This document shows, piece by piece, positions 58,196 through 60,000 of a DNA stretch of 60,000 bases. The notes under the pieces are model-generated. The model was not told where the DNA came from and ran no database searches. It saw nothing but the letters and a program-made list of their open reading frames with translations. Source of the stretch: Adiantum capillus-veneris (taxonomy: Eukaryota; Streptophyta; Polypodiopsida; Polypodiales; Pteridaceae); the NCBI GenBank assembly GCA_014529385.2, contig CM043958.1:79605025-79665024 (forward strand), given 5' to 3'. The number at the start of each line of letters is the position of its first letter. Position 1 is the stretch's first letter. The position numbers and the translations under genes were made by a program.

Positions 58196-58795
58196 ATGAA
58201 ATACTCTTCACAGCCGCGTTACTGACCAAGTATTTCGTATTCTTAATACTTAAAAAATTAATTGCACATGCACATACAAATTATATGACGTTCGTACGGC
58301 CGGGTTAACGACCTGAACGTCACATTTATGCAAAAACAAATCATGCTTGTAACAAACGACACTCTATTAGCCACGTTACCGATCGAGTGCCTCCTGAATC
58401 TAAGGAAAAATAATGGCTTGCATACGAACATCATATAGCCGCGTTAGCGACTGACCGTATGTTTTTTGGGTAAGGGGAAGGGAAGTTGACTTACCATAAA
58501 GATCACCGCGTTATCGACGCAATACTCAGACAGTAAGCCAATACTTACCACAAGGACACCATCTTCCCCGCGTCACCGAGGTGATGCCCCCGTGATAAGC
58601 ACTGTTCTATAGAACAGCTTACACACACACTCCCATTGTGTGGTAAGGTACCTTATTACTGCCGCGCAATACGACAAAAGACACGCTACCACACAACGCA
58701 TACACACACACACACAACACATACCCGGATCGTGTGGTCAGGTACTCTGTTGTGCTGCTGCGCTCTGCGAAGCAGAGCACACTCCCACACGACCC
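58194..58795 (+). repeat. Array of about eight small hairpins with a shared loop motif
   Basis: Complementary arms flank loops: ATATGAAATACT/AGTATTTCGTAT (58194-58240, with one G.T), TGACGTTC/GAACGTCA (58286-58322), CACTC/GAGTG (58360-58389), CATACG/CGTATG (58421-58461), CTTAC/GTAAG (58490-58537), CTTACCAC/GTGATAAG with one mismatch (58544-58599), TTGTGTGGTA/TACCACACAA (58636-58696), TCGTGTGG/CCACACGA (58730-58792). The loops of units 1-6 carry GCCGCGTTANCGAC variants at 58213, 58299, 58370, 58438, 58505 and 58567; unit 7 has GCCGCGCAATACGAC (58661). Motif spacing is 62-94 bp. A perfect palindrome CTGTTCTATAGAACAG (58602-58617) lies between units 6 and 7. Confidence 0.75.
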
Positions 58796-58835
58796 CCTCC
58801 CTCTCTCTCTCCTCTCGACGCAAAGGTGGTCGACG

Positions 58836-58837
<2 letters not shown>

Positions 58838-58901
<64 letters not shown>
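58838..58901. repeat. (CT)n microsatellite
   Basis: About 32 CT units lie between the hairpin array and the right inverted repeat. Confidence 0.95.
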
Positions 58902-58904
<3 letters not shown>

Positions 58905-58951
58905 AAGATGAAAGCAAGAAATAACACCGAGCGGGCCCAATCGGGCCCGCA

Positions 58952-59173
58952 TATATATAATTATGCGAGCCCGCCGGGATTTTTAGTATTCTAGGCGGGC
59001 CCACAGGGAAAAAGAAAAATCCCGACGGGCCCATTGGGGAAACTAAAAAGCCCGACAGGAATTTAGTGGGTCTGTAGGTCGCCCTTAGCCGGATTCTGTG
59101 TGATTATGTTTAGTGTAATCATGTAAATGTGTCAATAAGACCTTGTGATCACACAAAATTTGTCGTAAATACG
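58952..59173 (-). repeat. Right long inverted repeat of the 8-kb unit
   Basis: Inverted partner of 51126-51346. The matching blocks are TATATATAATTAT (58952), the 39-bp block at 59021-59059 and GTAAATACG (59165-59173). Beyond it, on the minus strand, a diverged A-box-like ACCAGTTCGG (about 59249-59258) lies where the left side has its tRNA-like sequence. Confidence 0.7.
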
Positions 59174-60000
59174 TAAATATTAAATCCCTGCATGCGACTG
59201 AGTAATGCCCAAAGGCACACCTTTGTATCTGATCGAGCGAGAATGTCCGAACTGGTACAAAAAAAGGCTTCAATCTCATACTATTTACTCTAGTATTACG
59301 TTGTTTCTCACGTATCTTACAATAAATAGCTTAGAGAGAGAACATAACACCTTTTGAAAGTTGGCCGCATTGAATGTATTAAAGACACCCCCTAGTGTAA
59401 TTGTGCCAAAATCAACACAATTACAAAAAGCTATGCTCAGTACTATTGAGCTAACTGAGTAAGATACATGTGACCACATTGCGGGCTCAATTATCTACCT
59501 GAGTTATTGATAACTGAAACTCGCATGACCACGATCGAAACTTACACTTCTCCACTTGCTAGCACTATGAGACTAGCAGACTGATATTTAATTGACATGA
59601 TAACATTTCAACCAAACACAAGAAGTGTAGCTTCGAGAGGCACCAAAGGTAATTATGTAAGTGCATAGTGCTGCACTTAGGTGTTTACCCCATTCTTGTA
59701 GTCTAGAGCTCCCTCATTAGTCATAATTCTACAAACCATGCCATTCTCCCGTTTTACTAAGCAATTGCATTGAGAATAGCAGAGAGAGGAGTGCCATTGT
59801 CGCACCCCTAGCTTCTCCATTAAATTTCCTACTAGATCACCTATGAAACCTAGACGTTTGAAATAATTCTTAGACGTATCCCAAAATGCATTAATATGCT
59901 AAACAAGTGATAAAATCACGAGGCCTACCCAATGAGCAAAAAAGTTAAATAGGTGAAAGTTGTTCCTTATAAGAATTCAAGCAACAAATTATATGCTATA
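59174..60000. other. Unassigned sequence
   Basis: Apart from the weak tRNA-like similarity near 59.25 kb, I see no gene, repeat or element motif to the end of the window. Confidence 0.4.

Noticed and set aside
58194-58795. CRISPR array
   Set aside because: Motif variants are too diverged, spacing is irregular, each unit has its own palindromic arms, and the context is a plant nuclear genome without cas genes.

Overview
The window is nuclear DNA of a land plant. It holds one multi-exon, intron-rich gene of the plant MAP3K-epsilon (MAPKKK7/CDC7-like) family, and most of the rest is transposable elements and long GA/CT microsatellites. The many LINEs and the Copia, MULE and hAT remnants fit a large, repeat-rich genome. 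A seedless plant (bryophyte, lycophyte or fern) is my guess but is not proven by the sequence.

Layout. 1-11269 (+): a MAP3K-epsilon gene entered inside an intron. Seventeen exons with consistent splice phases encode about 1255 residues, from the kinase activation segment to the C-terminus. Its introns carry a 336-bp tandem duplication and a decayed LTR-retrotransposon end. 11.8-19.4 kb (-): three LINE copies (A, B, C) lying head to tail and joined at CT/GA repeats, followed by scrambled LINE 3' pieces. 19.5-23.5 kb (+): a decayed Ty1/copia element. 23.5-29.3 kb (+): LINE D, with an intact ORF1 and a broken ORF2. 29.3-29.9 kb: an LTR-like segment and CT/CA microsatellites. 30.1-33.5 kb (-): a decayed MULE-type transposase with a SWIM finger. 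33.7-34.5 kb (+): LINE fragment F. 34.5-38.5 kb (+): LINE G, a second family with a 1219-codon open frame in which ORF1 and ORF2 are fused. 38.5-46.4 kb (+): LINE E, split by two non-LINE blocks. 46.4-51 kb: low-complexity DNA and unassigned sequence. 51.1-59.2 kb: an 8-kb unit bounded by an inverted repeat of about 221 bp. It contains a decayed hAT-type transposase gene, a RING-like ORF, a pseudokinase-like gene and an array of small hairpins that share a loop motif.

How the parts relate. The only probable functional host gene is the MAP3K. The LINEs share a 3' end (GGTCYCATAGGTCA plus a small two-helix structure) followed by short tandem tails and then (CT)n. Several LINEs begin where the previous one's CT tract ends, which suggests insertion into CT microsatellites, including each other's tails. 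The inverted-repeat unit at 51-59 kb is the best candidate for an undescribed system. Its hairpin array carries the motif GCCGCGTTANCGAC in loops whose arms differ from unit to unit but remain complementary.

All assignments come from reading motifs and comparing copies inside the window; no database search was possible.
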